Part shown: positions 11,523 to 20,802 of the stretch, piece by piece
Layout: every line of letters starts with the position of its first letter
Numbering within the stretch: the stretch's first letter is position 1
Source: Bedellia somnulentella
Taxonomy: Eukaryota > Arthropoda > Insecta > Lepidoptera > Bedelliidae
Length of the DNA stretch: 64,000 nt
Direction: 5' to 3'
NCBI GenBank assembly: GCA_963576735.1
Contig: OY755171.1
Span: forward strand, 12,400,001 to 12,464,000
Position numbers and translations under genes: made by a program
The notes under the pieces: model-generated
The model's input: only the letters and a program-made list of their open reading frames with translations
Database searches by the model: none
Told to the model about the DNA's origin: nothing

Positions 11523-11907
11523 TGAGTACAAATGCGTACCTACTATGTATGAGAGACCTTTCAACAATATCTCTGTTGCCTCTAGTGTATACTTTGTCAA
11601 AACCTTAATTTTGTTAATACCATTAATTTTGTTTACGAAAGGACTACGTCTTTTTTTACCTACCCTGGAACAATTATGTAGTGGAGGGAAGGAGAGGGAG
11701 AGGGAAAATCGGTCTAAAAAGTAACTAATGTCAATACCAATATTACCGACATGATATATGGTTGGTATGAAATTACAGTAGAAAATAAGCTTTTGAGAAT
11801 TGGGGTTAGGTGGGAAAGGGAGGGGGGATTGGGGGGGTTCAAAATTACAGACCATAATAACAACAATTATTATTATTAAAATAAGAAATATGGTTGGTTT
11901 CTGCTTT

Positions 11908-12238
11908 TTTCGGAAAAAAATATTTTCTGCGAAGCGCCATATCTCAGTAAGGAATTGACATACAGACATATGCGAGTACTCAAATTGTAGATAATTTCAG
12001 GTACTACATAATGTTTCTGAATGCTTTTGCCGTAAGATGTAAGGAAAAAAGGTAATTGACGAAAAACTGACGAAAGGTCGAGATTTTTGCAGTTCTTCCC
12101 CCCCTCCTCTTTTTGCACAGGGTCCTCGAGGTCCAAAACTTGACAAAATGTTAATTAACCATCCTTGTACAACATCTCCAAGTTTCATTAAATTCCGACC
12201 TTTTTCTATCTGAAACCACCTGTCGACCTGACTATTAG
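11908..12238 (-). repeat. Right terminal inverted repeat of the fold-back transposon
   Basis: Inverted partner of 10321-10660. Small differences (for example GCGAGTACT against TGAGTACTC, AAGGAAAAAA against AAGAAAAAAA) show that the arms have diverged since insertion. Confidence 0.85.
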
Positions 12239-12541
12239 CCATGATAAGAACAAATATTTTATTTTGTAAATTGGGTTTTAATAGCAAAACATAGCAAAAA
12301 TAATTGTTGCGGGGAAATATCATGTTTGTTCATTAGTACTACAGAAATTTATAACACAACCAGTAGATTAAAATTTGTAAGTTACTAACTCCGTGTATAC
12401 CATGTTTAAACATACATCATGAAAGCGCATATGTAAATTTTAGAAGTGGGAAGTAGCTTAGCATCTTAAAAACATGTAACTGACTGAATCGTAAATCAAG
12501 TTTTCTGTGTTTTGTATCGCAACAAATGTTTAACCAAGTTT

Positions 12542-12896
12542 CTTCTTCTTCTCAGTCGTAACACTCTTGACAGAGTGGTCGTGGTCGTCATTTTGGTCGG
12601 GTGACCCGCCGCACAATTCGTCGCCATTCCTCTCTGAGGGCTGTTTTTTTGGTGCATTGGTACAGGGGGTCATCCAGCGCTGCTTTGATTTGGTCCGTCC
12701 ATCTCATTGGTGATCGACCACGCATTCGGGTGCCCTCTACTCTGCCCTGTACCACCAGTCGCTCGATTGACATGCGCCCGCGTCGAGATATATGTCCGAA
12801 GAAGGTTAGGATACGAGCTTGGACTATAGATGATAGGCGCTGTTTGACACCTAGTTCTTGGAGAATGAGTCATTGGTACGGAACCAAGGATTGGTA
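12542..12896 (-). mobile_element. Second LINE type, 5'-truncated 3' end with perfect 13-bp target-site duplication
   Basis: Identical 13-mers TTTAACCAAGTTT flank the insert at 12529-12541 and 12897-12909. On the minus strand the insert holds the end of a LINE reverse-transcriptase protein, a short 3' UTR and a (GAA)n terminus at 12542. The tail type differs from family C, which ends in TATG repeats, so this is a distinct LINE lineage. Confidence 0.85.
12588..12853 (-). pseudogene. C-terminal part of a LINE reverse-transcriptase polyprotein
   Basis: The frame reads LGVKQRLSSIVQARILTFFG, HISRRGRMSIERLVVQGR, then VEGTRMRGRSPMRWTDQIK, and ends REEWRRIVRRVTRPK before a stop at 12588-12590. The arrangement RIL-FFGH-SRR...G-VEG-R-RGR-P-RW-DQI is the conserved region downstream of the reverse-transcriptase domain in many insect non-LTR elements, and the distance to the stop fits. 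The catalytic domain is missing because of 5' truncation, and a TGA interrupts the frame just upstream. It encodes no functional enzyme here. Confidence 0.8.
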
Positions 12897-13126
12897 TTTA
12901 ACCAAGTTTACTCGAATGCAAAAGTAATTACGTTCTTTTATTAAATTAAATTAAAGTGAAAATGAAAGTATACGTTTGAGTTGTGCACATCTGCACAAGT
13001 TGTCAAACCAGTGACGAGTCGTAGGCTTCTTTTTTCAAAGCTACAAAACCAATAAAAAAACAAAATTACTCACGTATTTAAAATATTGATATAGATACTT
13101 GATTTGCACAGCACAATTAGAAGATA

Positions 13127-13331
13127 CGGTGGATGTACTTAAGAGGCGACTAAGGGTATTGGGGCTTTTAAGTAATTTTTGGGCGATGCGGTTGGAGACC
13201 CATCACTAAAAACCTTTATTTTACCATCTTTTCCCCACTCAAGTTTCCAAAAGTGGCTGAGGAATTTATAATTCCTTAGCTCTGGCTATTCCTTTTAGGG
13301 ATTTATAGCCGTGAGTATATGTATGTATGTT
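13127..13331 (+). mobile_element. Family A SINE-like element, 5'-truncated, 11-bp target-site duplication
   Basis: Begins in the GGTGGGTGTACGTAAGAGG region and runs to the TATGTATGT tail. Flanked by ATTAGAAGATA at 13116-13126 and 13332-13342. The body includes GGGCGATGCGGTTGGAGACC and the shared 3' tail. Confidence 0.85.
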
Positions 13332-13599
13332 ATTAGAAGATATAGTTTAAAGAAGCCAATATTTGTCGATTTGTGTGAATTTAAATAAAAACAGTACAGT
13401 CAAAGTTAACTAACATATCTAACTTATAACTCTTAAGTTATTTCTTATATCCAACACATCACAAAACTTTTACAATCAAAGATTTGAAAATAATATTCAG
13501 GTACAGCTACCGTTTTTACATACTTATATATTAAGTTAAAATAATTGATTATAATAGAACAGATAGTTTGATATTATTAATCTACAAAAATAATTTCAG

Positions 13600-13705
13600 G
13601 TTTGTATCATTCGAACAATACGGACGTGTCTTCCTCGTCAATATAATTACGAGTAGGACCCGTCACGCATAGTCGCCTGCTCAGTGGCTCGATCTTAATG
13701 GCAAG
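13600..13705 (+). CDS. Candidate exon with start codon at its 3' end
   Basis: A TAATTTCAG acceptor precedes 13600 and a perfect AAG|GTAAGT donor follows 13705, giving a 106-nt exon. All three frames contain or meet stops except near the 3' end, where an ATG (in CTTAATGGCAAG) opens MAR/K into the donor. If real, this is a 5' UTR exon that carries the initiation codon, or an exon of a non-coding RNA. The polypyrimidine tract is weak (CTACAAAAATAATTTCAG). Confidence 0.25.
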
Positions 13706-14096
13706 GTAAGTAGCACTTTGACTCAGCAACGACTCAGTGTTGCCAGATTTTTTATATCCCTAAATTTTATGACAGAAACATTTGACTGATTACGTTTTCA
13801 TTTATTTTTCTAATAAAACCTCAAACAAACCATGAAGGCCTCTAAACACGCCTAGAAAGAGTGAGGTTATAACCTCTGGATATGGCAACACTACAGCGAG
13901 CAGACAAGATGTGCACGTCACATCACCAACCGCAAGCACGCCTAATGAATAACAACACAACTGCTGTTTACTCATCTCTGTCACTAACAAACACTACGCA
14001 ACACACATGTTCGGCTTACTAAACTTACTCACACTTTATTTGGGACAAACACATTTTCGGATATATCAAATAGGTGAATTGTTTTATATATCTATT
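13706..14096. other. No feature identified
   Basis: AT-rich sequence with a somewhat GC-richer part around 13880-13990. No recognised domain on either strand. Confidence 0.35.
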
Positions 14097-14104
14097 GTTA
14101 AACG

Positions 14105-14350
14105 TTGCTGTGTAGTGTCGGCTTAGAATAGCACTACCTCTTTTCTTCCGGTGGGTGTACGTAAGAGGCGACTAACGGTATTGGGGCTTTTTAAGGGATT
14201 TTTGGGCGATGCGGTTGGAGACCCATCACCAACAACCTTTATTTTACCATCTTTTCCCCACGCAACTTCCAAATGTGGCTGAGGAATTTCTAATTCCTTA
14301 GCTCTGGCTACCCCTTCTAGGGATTTATAGCCGTGAGTATATGTATGTAT
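14105..14350 (+). mobile_element. Family A SINE-like element, full length (reference copy)
   Basis: A 246-bp copy from GCTGTGTAGTGTCGGCTTAG to the TATGTATGTAT tail, flanked by GTTAAACG at 14097-14104 and 14351-14358. Internal landmarks: CGTAAGAGGCGACTAACGG, GGGCGATGCGG, a box-B-like GGTTGGAGACC, CCATCTTTTCCCC, GTGGCTGAGGAATTTCT, and the 3' tail CTCTGGCTACCCC...TAGCCGTGAG. No protein is encoded. Size, duplications and tail fit a SINE; a clear A box is not visible, so its promoter ancestry is uncertain. Confidence 0.85.
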
Positions 14351-14477
14351 GTTAAACGGCAGCCCTGCAGAGTAGTTTGTGTATGTGAAGGTTCTTCATA
14401 TGTTTTTATTTTTATAATTCTATGATATATAATGGGTTTCAGTTTCTGTTTGAGATTGAAAAAATAATTCTCTCTAC

Positions 14478-14565
14478 ATACATACAATATACTCACACTA
14501 TTAGTGCCCATTCGGGTGAGCAGGGCTATCGATCGCCACTTTGTACTATCCTGACAAACCTGAAT
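14478..14565 (-). repeat. Family C LINE 3'-end fragment
   Basis: Complement of the family C terminus (GTGGCGATCGATAGCC, a diverged tail, then TATG repeats). Truncated after about 85 bp. Confidence 0.7.
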
Positions 14566-14807
14566 TCTCTCTCTTATTCATAATACATAATTTTGTCAAA
14601 AATGTGGTATATCTTTCGTTTTCGCATCGTCTCATCGTTCGTCTTATATCTAATTTTAGTTGCCCATTGTTAAAAGTTGGTACATTTGAGGAAAAATTAC
14701 TTTGTTTGTCACTGCGTCACTAATCAAATAAGGTAGTGCTAACCCATGTCTACCAATCACTGTAGTCCAAGTGGACTAAGTTTACAGCGAATTTAGAAGC
14801 AACTTGT

Positions 14808-15045
14808 ACATACATATACTCACGGCTATAAATCCCTTGAAGGGGTAGCCAGAGCTAGGGAATGAGACATTCCTCAGCCACCTTTGGAAGTTGCGTAGGG
14901 GAAAGATGGTGAAATAAAGGTTGTTGGTGATGGGTCTCCAACCGCATCGCCCAAAAATCCCTTAAAACCCCCAAAACCGTTAGTCGCCTCTTACGTACAC
15001 CCACCGGAAGAAATGGGGTAGTGCTATTCTAAGCCGACACTACAC
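14808..15045 (-). mobile_element. Family A SINE-like element, near full length
   Basis: Minus-strand copy from ACACTACACAGC back to the TACATACATATACTCACGG tail. The 10-mer AGCAACTTGT is repeated at 14798-14807 and 15046-15055; two of those bases overlap the element's own end. Confidence 0.85.
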
Positions 15046-15159
15046 AGCAACTTGTGTACAGGAATTTATGTTTCTTTTTTAAATCCTCATCTTTTATTTT
15101 TTTGTTTCCAGGGCTATATAAGTGTGAGCATGTGTATGTTTGTACAAATAATTATACAT

Positions 15160-15406
15160 ACATACATATACTCACGGCTATAAATCCCTAAAAGAGGTAG
15201 CCAGAGCTGAGAAATTAGAAATTCCTCAGCCACTTTTGGAAGTTGAATGGGGAAAAGACGGTAGAAAAGAGGTTGTTGGTGTTGGTTCTCCAACCGCATC
15301 GCTCAAAAATCCCTTAAAAAGCCCTAATACCGTTAATCGCCTCTTACGTACACCCACCGGTAGAAATGGGGTAGTGCTATTCTAAGCCGACACTACACAG
15401 CTCAAT
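15160..15406 (-). mobile_element. Family A SINE-like element, full length, 11-bp duplication
   Basis: Flanked by TAATTATACAT at 15149-15159 and 15407-15417. A complete body, slightly diverged from the copy at 14105 (for example AAAGACGGTAGAAAAGAGG). Confidence 0.85.
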
Positions 15407-15529
15407 TAATTATACATCATTACAAATAATTATATACATACAAACGTAACAGTTACGTTGTATTGGAGGATACTAAATTACATATTCTCCTAAAAGACAC
15501 GTGAAAGTTACTCAGCTTATCATTTGTGT

Positions 15530-15777
15530 ACCCTTATGGTGACGGACGTCTGCCCCCTATGGGCAGACTTATCGACATTTTGTACAAATACACTGAGAAA
15601 CCCACATGTTTAAGTAAAGTATAACTCAGTCATGTAGTTTGCGTGACTGTTACTTATGAATTGAATTCACGATTTTACTTTTTTAAAAGACACATAGTTG
15701 TAGGCACGATTTAGGATTTGAACCCATGCTTAACTGCATCTTATAGTTAACCACTAAACTACCACACATACATAAAT
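15530..15777 (-). mobile_element. Family B SINE with intact tRNA-like head
   Basis: At 15690-15775 the minus strand reads TGGTAGTTTAGTGGTTAAC (A box) and, further on, GGTTCAAATCC (B box), then the family B body with GTGGGTTTCTCAGTG and the GGGGGCAGACG block. The two boxes at tRNA-like spacing show a tRNA-derived RNA polymerase III promoter. The 3' tail is eroded. Confidence 0.75.
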
Positions 15778-15778
15778 A

Positions 15779-15975
15779 GCCAGAGCATCAGCGCTGGAAA
15801 CTCCTCAACCACATTTGGAAGTTGATAGGGGAAAAGATGGTAGAAAGAAAGTATCGTTCGTGATGGGATTCCAACCGCATCGCCCAAAAACCACTTAAAA
15901 GACCCCATTCATCGCCTCTTACGACACCCGTGGGTAGAAAGGGGTAGTGACATTCTAAGCCGCCACTACACACCA
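15779..15975 (-). mobile_element. Family A SINE-like element, 3'-truncated copy
   Basis: Carries the 5' end (complement of GTGTAGTGGCGGCTTAGAAT) and the central body, but the terminal tail is replaced by the junction with the family B copy at 15777. Confidence 0.8.
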
Positions 15976-16216
15976 TCCTCGGTAGGCTACAAATATTGTC
16001 AACAAACAAGGAGAGTTATGCAACTAAATAATTTATATTCTACAAAGTTTAGAGATAATAGAAAATTAGATAAGGCAAAGTATAAATAAGATTTGGCGTT
16101 ATCAGGCGGTTGTTGGCTCAGCTCTTAGAGCTTAAGCCATCTTTATCATTGTCTGGCCTCTAACCCAAACGCAGGTTACACGTTGTGCATTCTAGCGGGT
16201 GTGATATTCATCTAAG

Positions 16217-16508
16217 AGCCTTTGCACACTACGACTTTTAGTCGCACCGTCGACGCGCGATTCTGTGTCTTGTTTTTTTTTCTACAGAAATGTATGGGCT
16301 GCTTCCGATATGCGTGTGAATCGCGGCAGTATTGAGACAAACGTGCTCTGATGTTGCAACTTTGCACACCACGCGTTTATTTATCGCTTGTCGACAGCGC
16401 GCTTTTTTTAGGACACAAATGTATGGGCTTCTTCTGATTTGGGTGTGAATCGCGTTTGTATTGCGACAAATGCGACGGTGCGACGAAAAGACGTGGTGTG
16501 CACAGGCT
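16217..16508. mobile_element. MITE-like element with ~36-bp imperfect inverted ends and a duplicated core
   Basis: The left end AGCCTTTGCACACTACG and the right end, whose complement is AGCCTGTGCACACCACG, continue into a shared GTCGCACCGTCG on both sides. Inside are two direct units of about 140 bp, each with a CAAATGTATGGGCT-like block and GTGTGAATCGCG. So the element is an imperfect dimer inside one pair of inverted ends. It encodes nothing recognisable; possible flanking CTAAG/TTAAG is too short to call. Confidence 0.6.
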
Positions 16509-16639
16509 TTAAGATTGTCGTAACACACAAACGTAATGTGCGAATAAAATTTTTATTTATAATCTTTAAAAGAAACCCTTAAAAGACTAAAAAATATATC
16601 AGAAAGCGTTTGGGTGGAAATTGTGTAGTAATGTGATTT

Positions 16640-16715
16640 AAACTCACACATACTAGTAGTGCCCACTTGATTGCCAATTTGAATGATCTTGGCAAGTCTC
16701 TCAAGTTTATTTACT
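16640..16715 (-). repeat. Family C LINE 3'-end fragment, degraded
   Basis: Complement of AGAGACTTGCCAAGATC and a diverged terminal region, with CTCACACATAC as the tail remnant. Confidence 0.5.
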
Positions 16716-18279
16716 AATTAATCTTTTCGTGCATGCCATTTATTTTCCTAGTCTAAAGATTTTATAGTATGTTGCCTTTGTACATTAATTAAGTAAAAAT
16801 CTCACAACATACATCATACGGTAAATATTTTATACAGTGAATTTCCAGTGAAAACCATTTCATAATTATGTGGATAATATGATATTGAATTACTATTTAA
16901 TTATCAACAACATTTTCAAACAAGAGTTTTAAACTTAAATAAATAGCTGGCCGAAATATGCGTGCTGTGAACAATGAACAGCTTTTTGAAAAAACGGCGT
17001 TATTTTACCCGAAAGTTATTTTCATTTGTTACTCAGAAAAGAAGTCTTATATGTCCAAAACTGAAAGGTGGCACTTTTGCATCAAACGTCATAGAAAATT
17101 ACTAGTCGGAGTTCTGTTAAGTATTTAAATGCATTATGCACAAAATGCGGGCCTTTCTCTCCTATTCTATGGAAGGTAAAATGCGTGGGTTGGCGTACTG
17201 AGTGCAATGAAACTTTGGATAAACCGTTGAAGTACTTTGTATGAGAATGAACCTATACTGTTTGCTGCTCTAGATATAATGCTTAGTTTTATGCCTGTCT
17301 AATATTACCGTAATGGTTTTGCTACTGATGTGATACAAAGCTCCAAATTATTATTACATTTCATTTTTGGTAGTTAATTTGGATCAACTAATGCCTTTCA
17401 AACAGTAGATGCCATTTTTTTGTTGAAATATATACGAGTATGAATGATAGTTATAAGTACTATGTTTTCTTTGTATCTTTAATAAGGACCTTATGTTTTT
17501 TTGGTAACGGATACATATACACTGAGATGCTCCTATTTACTAATTCATAAACTCAAAATCCTCGTCTTTATTAAAATGAGTGATGCGGTAAGTAAAATAG
17601 TAGCCACATCCAAACAGTATTGAAGCTCGGCGCCGCCCACGCGGTCACGACACAGCTCGCGAAGTCAGCGTTTCTCGCGCGTTGGGAAATGACAAGTGGC
17701 CGTTCCTACTAACTGCCGGATTTATCAGATACATACGACTGCTTCGTGACACCGAGCCCGTACTTACATTCATTCACATCCTTCTATAGCTGTTACCGAG
17801 AAAGTTCATGAACCCTGCCGTACGACTTGCATAACTTAACAAAAATGTAAACGGCTCTCTCACGATATCCTCTTGTTTTATGTATTTTTGAGAGATAAAT
17901 AAAGACAAGGAAACGTATTTCGTACAGTTAATAATGCAGTCGCAATCTGACAGTGAAGTAGTCCAATAAAATACCGTACAATGTTGAATAATTGCGCACC
18001 CCATATGCGGAGCTGATACCGAAGAGGCTTATAACGTAGCGTAATCAGCAATAAAACTCTGTAAGAAGAAAATCGCTCGAATTCTTGCTTAAAAGGAAAT
18101 ACCCTTCACAAAATTTGTAAGAATTCCTTCTAAATCGGATTCGATCTTATTGGGAACGGTTGCGAAATGCCTATCTGCAAATTTGTTGCGAAACATTTTT
18201 GGATAATAAGATCAATGCGTAAGCTTATACCATTATAAATTGACACCAGGATACATTTTATACATTCGATAAATTTACA
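16716..18279. other. No gene identified; GC-rich patch at 17620-17770
   Basis: Mostly AT-rich. The patch 17620-17770 (GCGCCGCCCACGCGG) could be regulatory or an unrecognised exon, but no frame with splice sites is convincing. A three-codon start context ATGAGTGATGCG before a GTAAGT donor at 17589 is too short to support a call. Confidence 0.35.
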
Positions 18280-18521
18280 TACATACATACATATACTTAC
18301 AGCTATAAATCTCTAGAAGGGGTAGCCAGAGCTTCCGAATAAGAAACTTGTCAGCCACTTTTGGAAGTTGTTTGGAGTAAGATTGTAAAACAAAGGTTGT
18401 GATGGGTCTCCAACTGCATCGCCTAAAAATCACTTAATAAGCCTCAATACCCTTGCCGCCTCGTACGAACACCTACGGGAAGAAATTGGATATTGCTATT
18501 CTAAGCCGACACTACACAGCT
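18280..18521 (-). mobile_element. Family A SINE-like element, near full length, diverged
   Basis: Minus-strand copy from ACACTACACAGC back through CATCGCC, GATGGGTCTCCAAC and the TACATACATACATATAC tail. More substitutions and small deletions than the copies at 14-15 kb. No clear duplication. Confidence 0.8.
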
Positions 18522-18968
18522 CTTCAACTAAAAAAATATTATAGAAATTAGTTGTGGTTAATAAACCAGTGAAATAAAACAAAATGCAGCTTAAAGTTTC
18601 ATTGGAAGGCGAGTAAATAGGATAGGCAGCGTGCAATTTGGTGGGCATTCATAGCGGCGAGGCTGTAAAAGCGCGTCATATCTAATTATTGCTGGGGACG
18701 GCTCTGCAGCTATCAACATGTCCTATTTGTACTCACATCTTTTTATGGCAGAGTATTCAAATTGTTAAAGGTTACCCTAAACATGGTTTGAATGCATAAT
18801 GTATTTTGTTCTAATAAGTTTGCATTGTGTTTTTATATTATTAGCTTTTGTTGTAGATTAAATGTTAGTAGAGTACGACCAGGGAGGACAAATCTAGATC
18901 AAATACAAAATGTACTTAAAAAACAAGGCATCCGAATTTTCATGTATTGCAGGGCATGTATGAAAATA

Positions 18969-20244
18969 CGAGGGGCATGCCAAAAGAAACTAGATACTCA
19001 AAAATTATAAAATTTATTCTTTAATACAAGTATCGATCTTTTCAAAGTATTCACCCTGAGCACGTATACACTTTTCCATACGTCTGAACCAATTGGAAAA
19101 TACCTGTGACCACTCTTCTTTAGATACCTCAGAAATCTCGAAATTATACGCAACCAGCGCATCTTCTTTGCTTTCAAACCTTCCCCTTTAGTTTTTCTTT
19201 GATTTTTGGAAACTAGTAAAAATTACAAGGCGCTAGGCCAGGGGAATGTGGCGGGTGAGGGACAATTGACACATTTTTCGAGTTGAAAAAGTTTAGTGTT
19301 CTGGCAGACGTGTGCGGCGCCGCATTGTCGTGGTGCCGGAGAAGGTGCCGGATTCCTGACTTCGGTCGCTTGTCACACCAAGCTGATATTACTGTTGGAG
19401 CACAAACTGTCACATACCGTTTCATTCTCTAGCACAACATTAGCAATATGACCCGTTTTGCAGAAAAACGAGGTGACCATTCGTTTCTGTGTGCTTCGTG
19501 CACGGTGACATTTCGTTGGAGTTGGCTCGTCTTTAAAGCACCATACAGTCGACTGTCGCTTTGATTCAGGATCATAGTTATATAGCCATGTTTCGTCACC
19601 AGTCAGTATATCATATACGTTTATTTTCTTGCCTCCATTGAATTTATCTATCATGAATAGGCACCAATCCACCCGACGGTCTTTCTGCTCATCGATTAGT
19701 TGGTGCGGCACCCATCTCGAACAACGTTTAAGGAGAGAAAGGTGGTCGTGAATTATGGTTTGCATTGCTGCTGATCCAATTATTAGTTCTCGCTCTAGCT
19801 CTACATATGTAATTCGTCAGTTTTCGCGGATAAGTTTTTCGACTGCACGAACGTTTTATTGCGTGACCGGGGTTGGCGGCCGTCCTGTCTTCGCTTCATC
19901 TTCGAGACATCCCCGTCCTCTTTTAAATTCAGCTAACCAATTGAATACTGTTGCTCGGGAACAAGCAGACTCACCAAAAGTAGAAGCCAAAAGTTCAAAA
20001 CATTCTTGTCAGTCATAGTAAATCATAGCGCGAAAATCACGTCGACTGAGCTCCATTGTTGCTAGTGAATTCCCGCCAGATTCTCAGAAAAATTATGCTC
20101 ATTCAAATAAAAAATAAATAGAAGAAGTGTGTTCTATATTCAAATATGTCAATAAAAAACCAGCCTATAAGATGGTGTATAGCTTGCCAGTGTCAATTAA
20201 ATGAGAAAAGAGTATCTTACTTCTATTGGCATGCCTGCCCCTCG
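18969..20244 (-). mobile_element. Full-length mariner transposon, inactive
   Basis: A 1276-bp element inserted at TA (18967-18968 and 20245-20246) with terminal repeats CGAGGGGCATGCCAAAAGAA and CGAGGGGCAGGCATGCCAAT. Length, TA duplication and the encoded protein all fit Tc1/mariner. The inverted repeats have small differences between ends. It sits inside an older LINE copy, so it inserted after that LINE. Confidence 0.92.
19014..20056 (-). pseudogene. mariner transposase pseudogene
   Basis: The minus strand starts MELSRRDFRAMIYYD at 20056 and ends KIDTCIKE-stop at 19014-19016; about 345 codons matches mariner transposases. The helix-turn-helix region (ATVFNWLAEFKRGRGCLED, KTGRPPTPV), CSRWVPHQL, LTGDETWLYNYDPE with the first catalytic Asp, and HHDNAAPHTSA with the second are present. 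The third catalytic position, normally Asp in the S-P-D-L-x-P-x-D block, reads SPGLAPCNFY, i.e. Asn. Three in-frame stops lie in the N-terminal third (after YYD, VTQ and REN), and frameshifts occur near 19375-19425 and again toward the C-terminus. It cannot make active transposase. Confidence 0.9.
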
Positions 20245-20802
20245 TATTGATGTATGTAAATAAAGCTCGAGAGGTTTGCTAGGATCGTACAAAGTGGCGA
20301 TCGATAGTCTCTGCCTACTCCAATGGAAATAATGACGTGAGTTTATGTATGTCAATTAAAATAGTTGACAGTTCATACATTATTCTTATTCAATTCACAT
20401 TGAAATAAGCCTTCAGAAATCATTAAACTCCATTATTGAATAGCGCAAACAGACATCAAGAAAAATAGTTATTAAAATTGATCAAAATGACTGGAAATTG
20501 GAATAAGTTTTCAGAACCATGGGTAACAATAGGCATAGGCAATAGTGTAGGCAATGCAAAGGTATACATTTACGACGAGTTACTTAAAAGGTTAAGTTAA
20601 ATAGATGTTAATTCATGTTATTTTAATTGCCATGAAGACAATTATTTAAACGGAAAGAATACAAATACATGCTCAAGCTCTCTGATATACTCTGAAGGCA
20701 GTGACTAACAATTGCCACTGTGTAAAATTCTTAAAATATTTATCGATTTTTTCTTCATACAAGTCCTTACAATACATTACGCGAAGCAAAATTATATCTT
20801 AA

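Larger units (their letters stand above)
10321..12238 (+). mobile_element. Fold-back DNA transposon with ~330-bp terminal inverted repeats and a broken PIN-like/Cys-rich gene
   Basis: Two long arms, 10321-10660 and 11908-12238, are near-identical in inverted orientation, with small indels near the outer ends and the common sequence GAAAAAGGTCGGAATTTAAT. Between them lies about 1.25 kb with the pseudogene listed separately. Long inverted repeats around one coding unit mark this as a cut-and-paste-type element rather than a retroelement. No convincing target-site duplication is visible, partly because the outermost bases have diverged. The gene's domain pairing (nuclease-like segment plus CXC-type cysteine cluster) is reminiscent of Academ-type transposons, but that placement is inference from memory and unconfirmed. 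Confidence 0.75.
18850..20350 (+). mobile_element. Family C LINE 3' end, split by the mariner insertion
   Basis: The left part (about 18850-18966) encodes RPGRTNLDQIQNVLKK and CRACMK, homologous to the LINE C-terminal segment at 44445-44607. The right part (20247 to about 20350) resumes with CGAGAGGTTTGCTAGGATCG, ATCGATAGTCTCTGCC and the shared tail ending ATGTATG. Removing 18969-20244 and one TA restores a continuous LINE sequence. Confidence 0.8.

Noticed and set aside
14097..15975. A CRISPR-like array from the regularly recurring repeats
   Set aside because: The repeats are ~246-bp retroelements in both orientations with target duplications and a eukaryotic context, not short direct repeats with spacers.
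18969..20244. An active mariner transposase
   Set aside because: Three stops, frameshifts and an Asn in place of the third catalytic Asp rule out activity.
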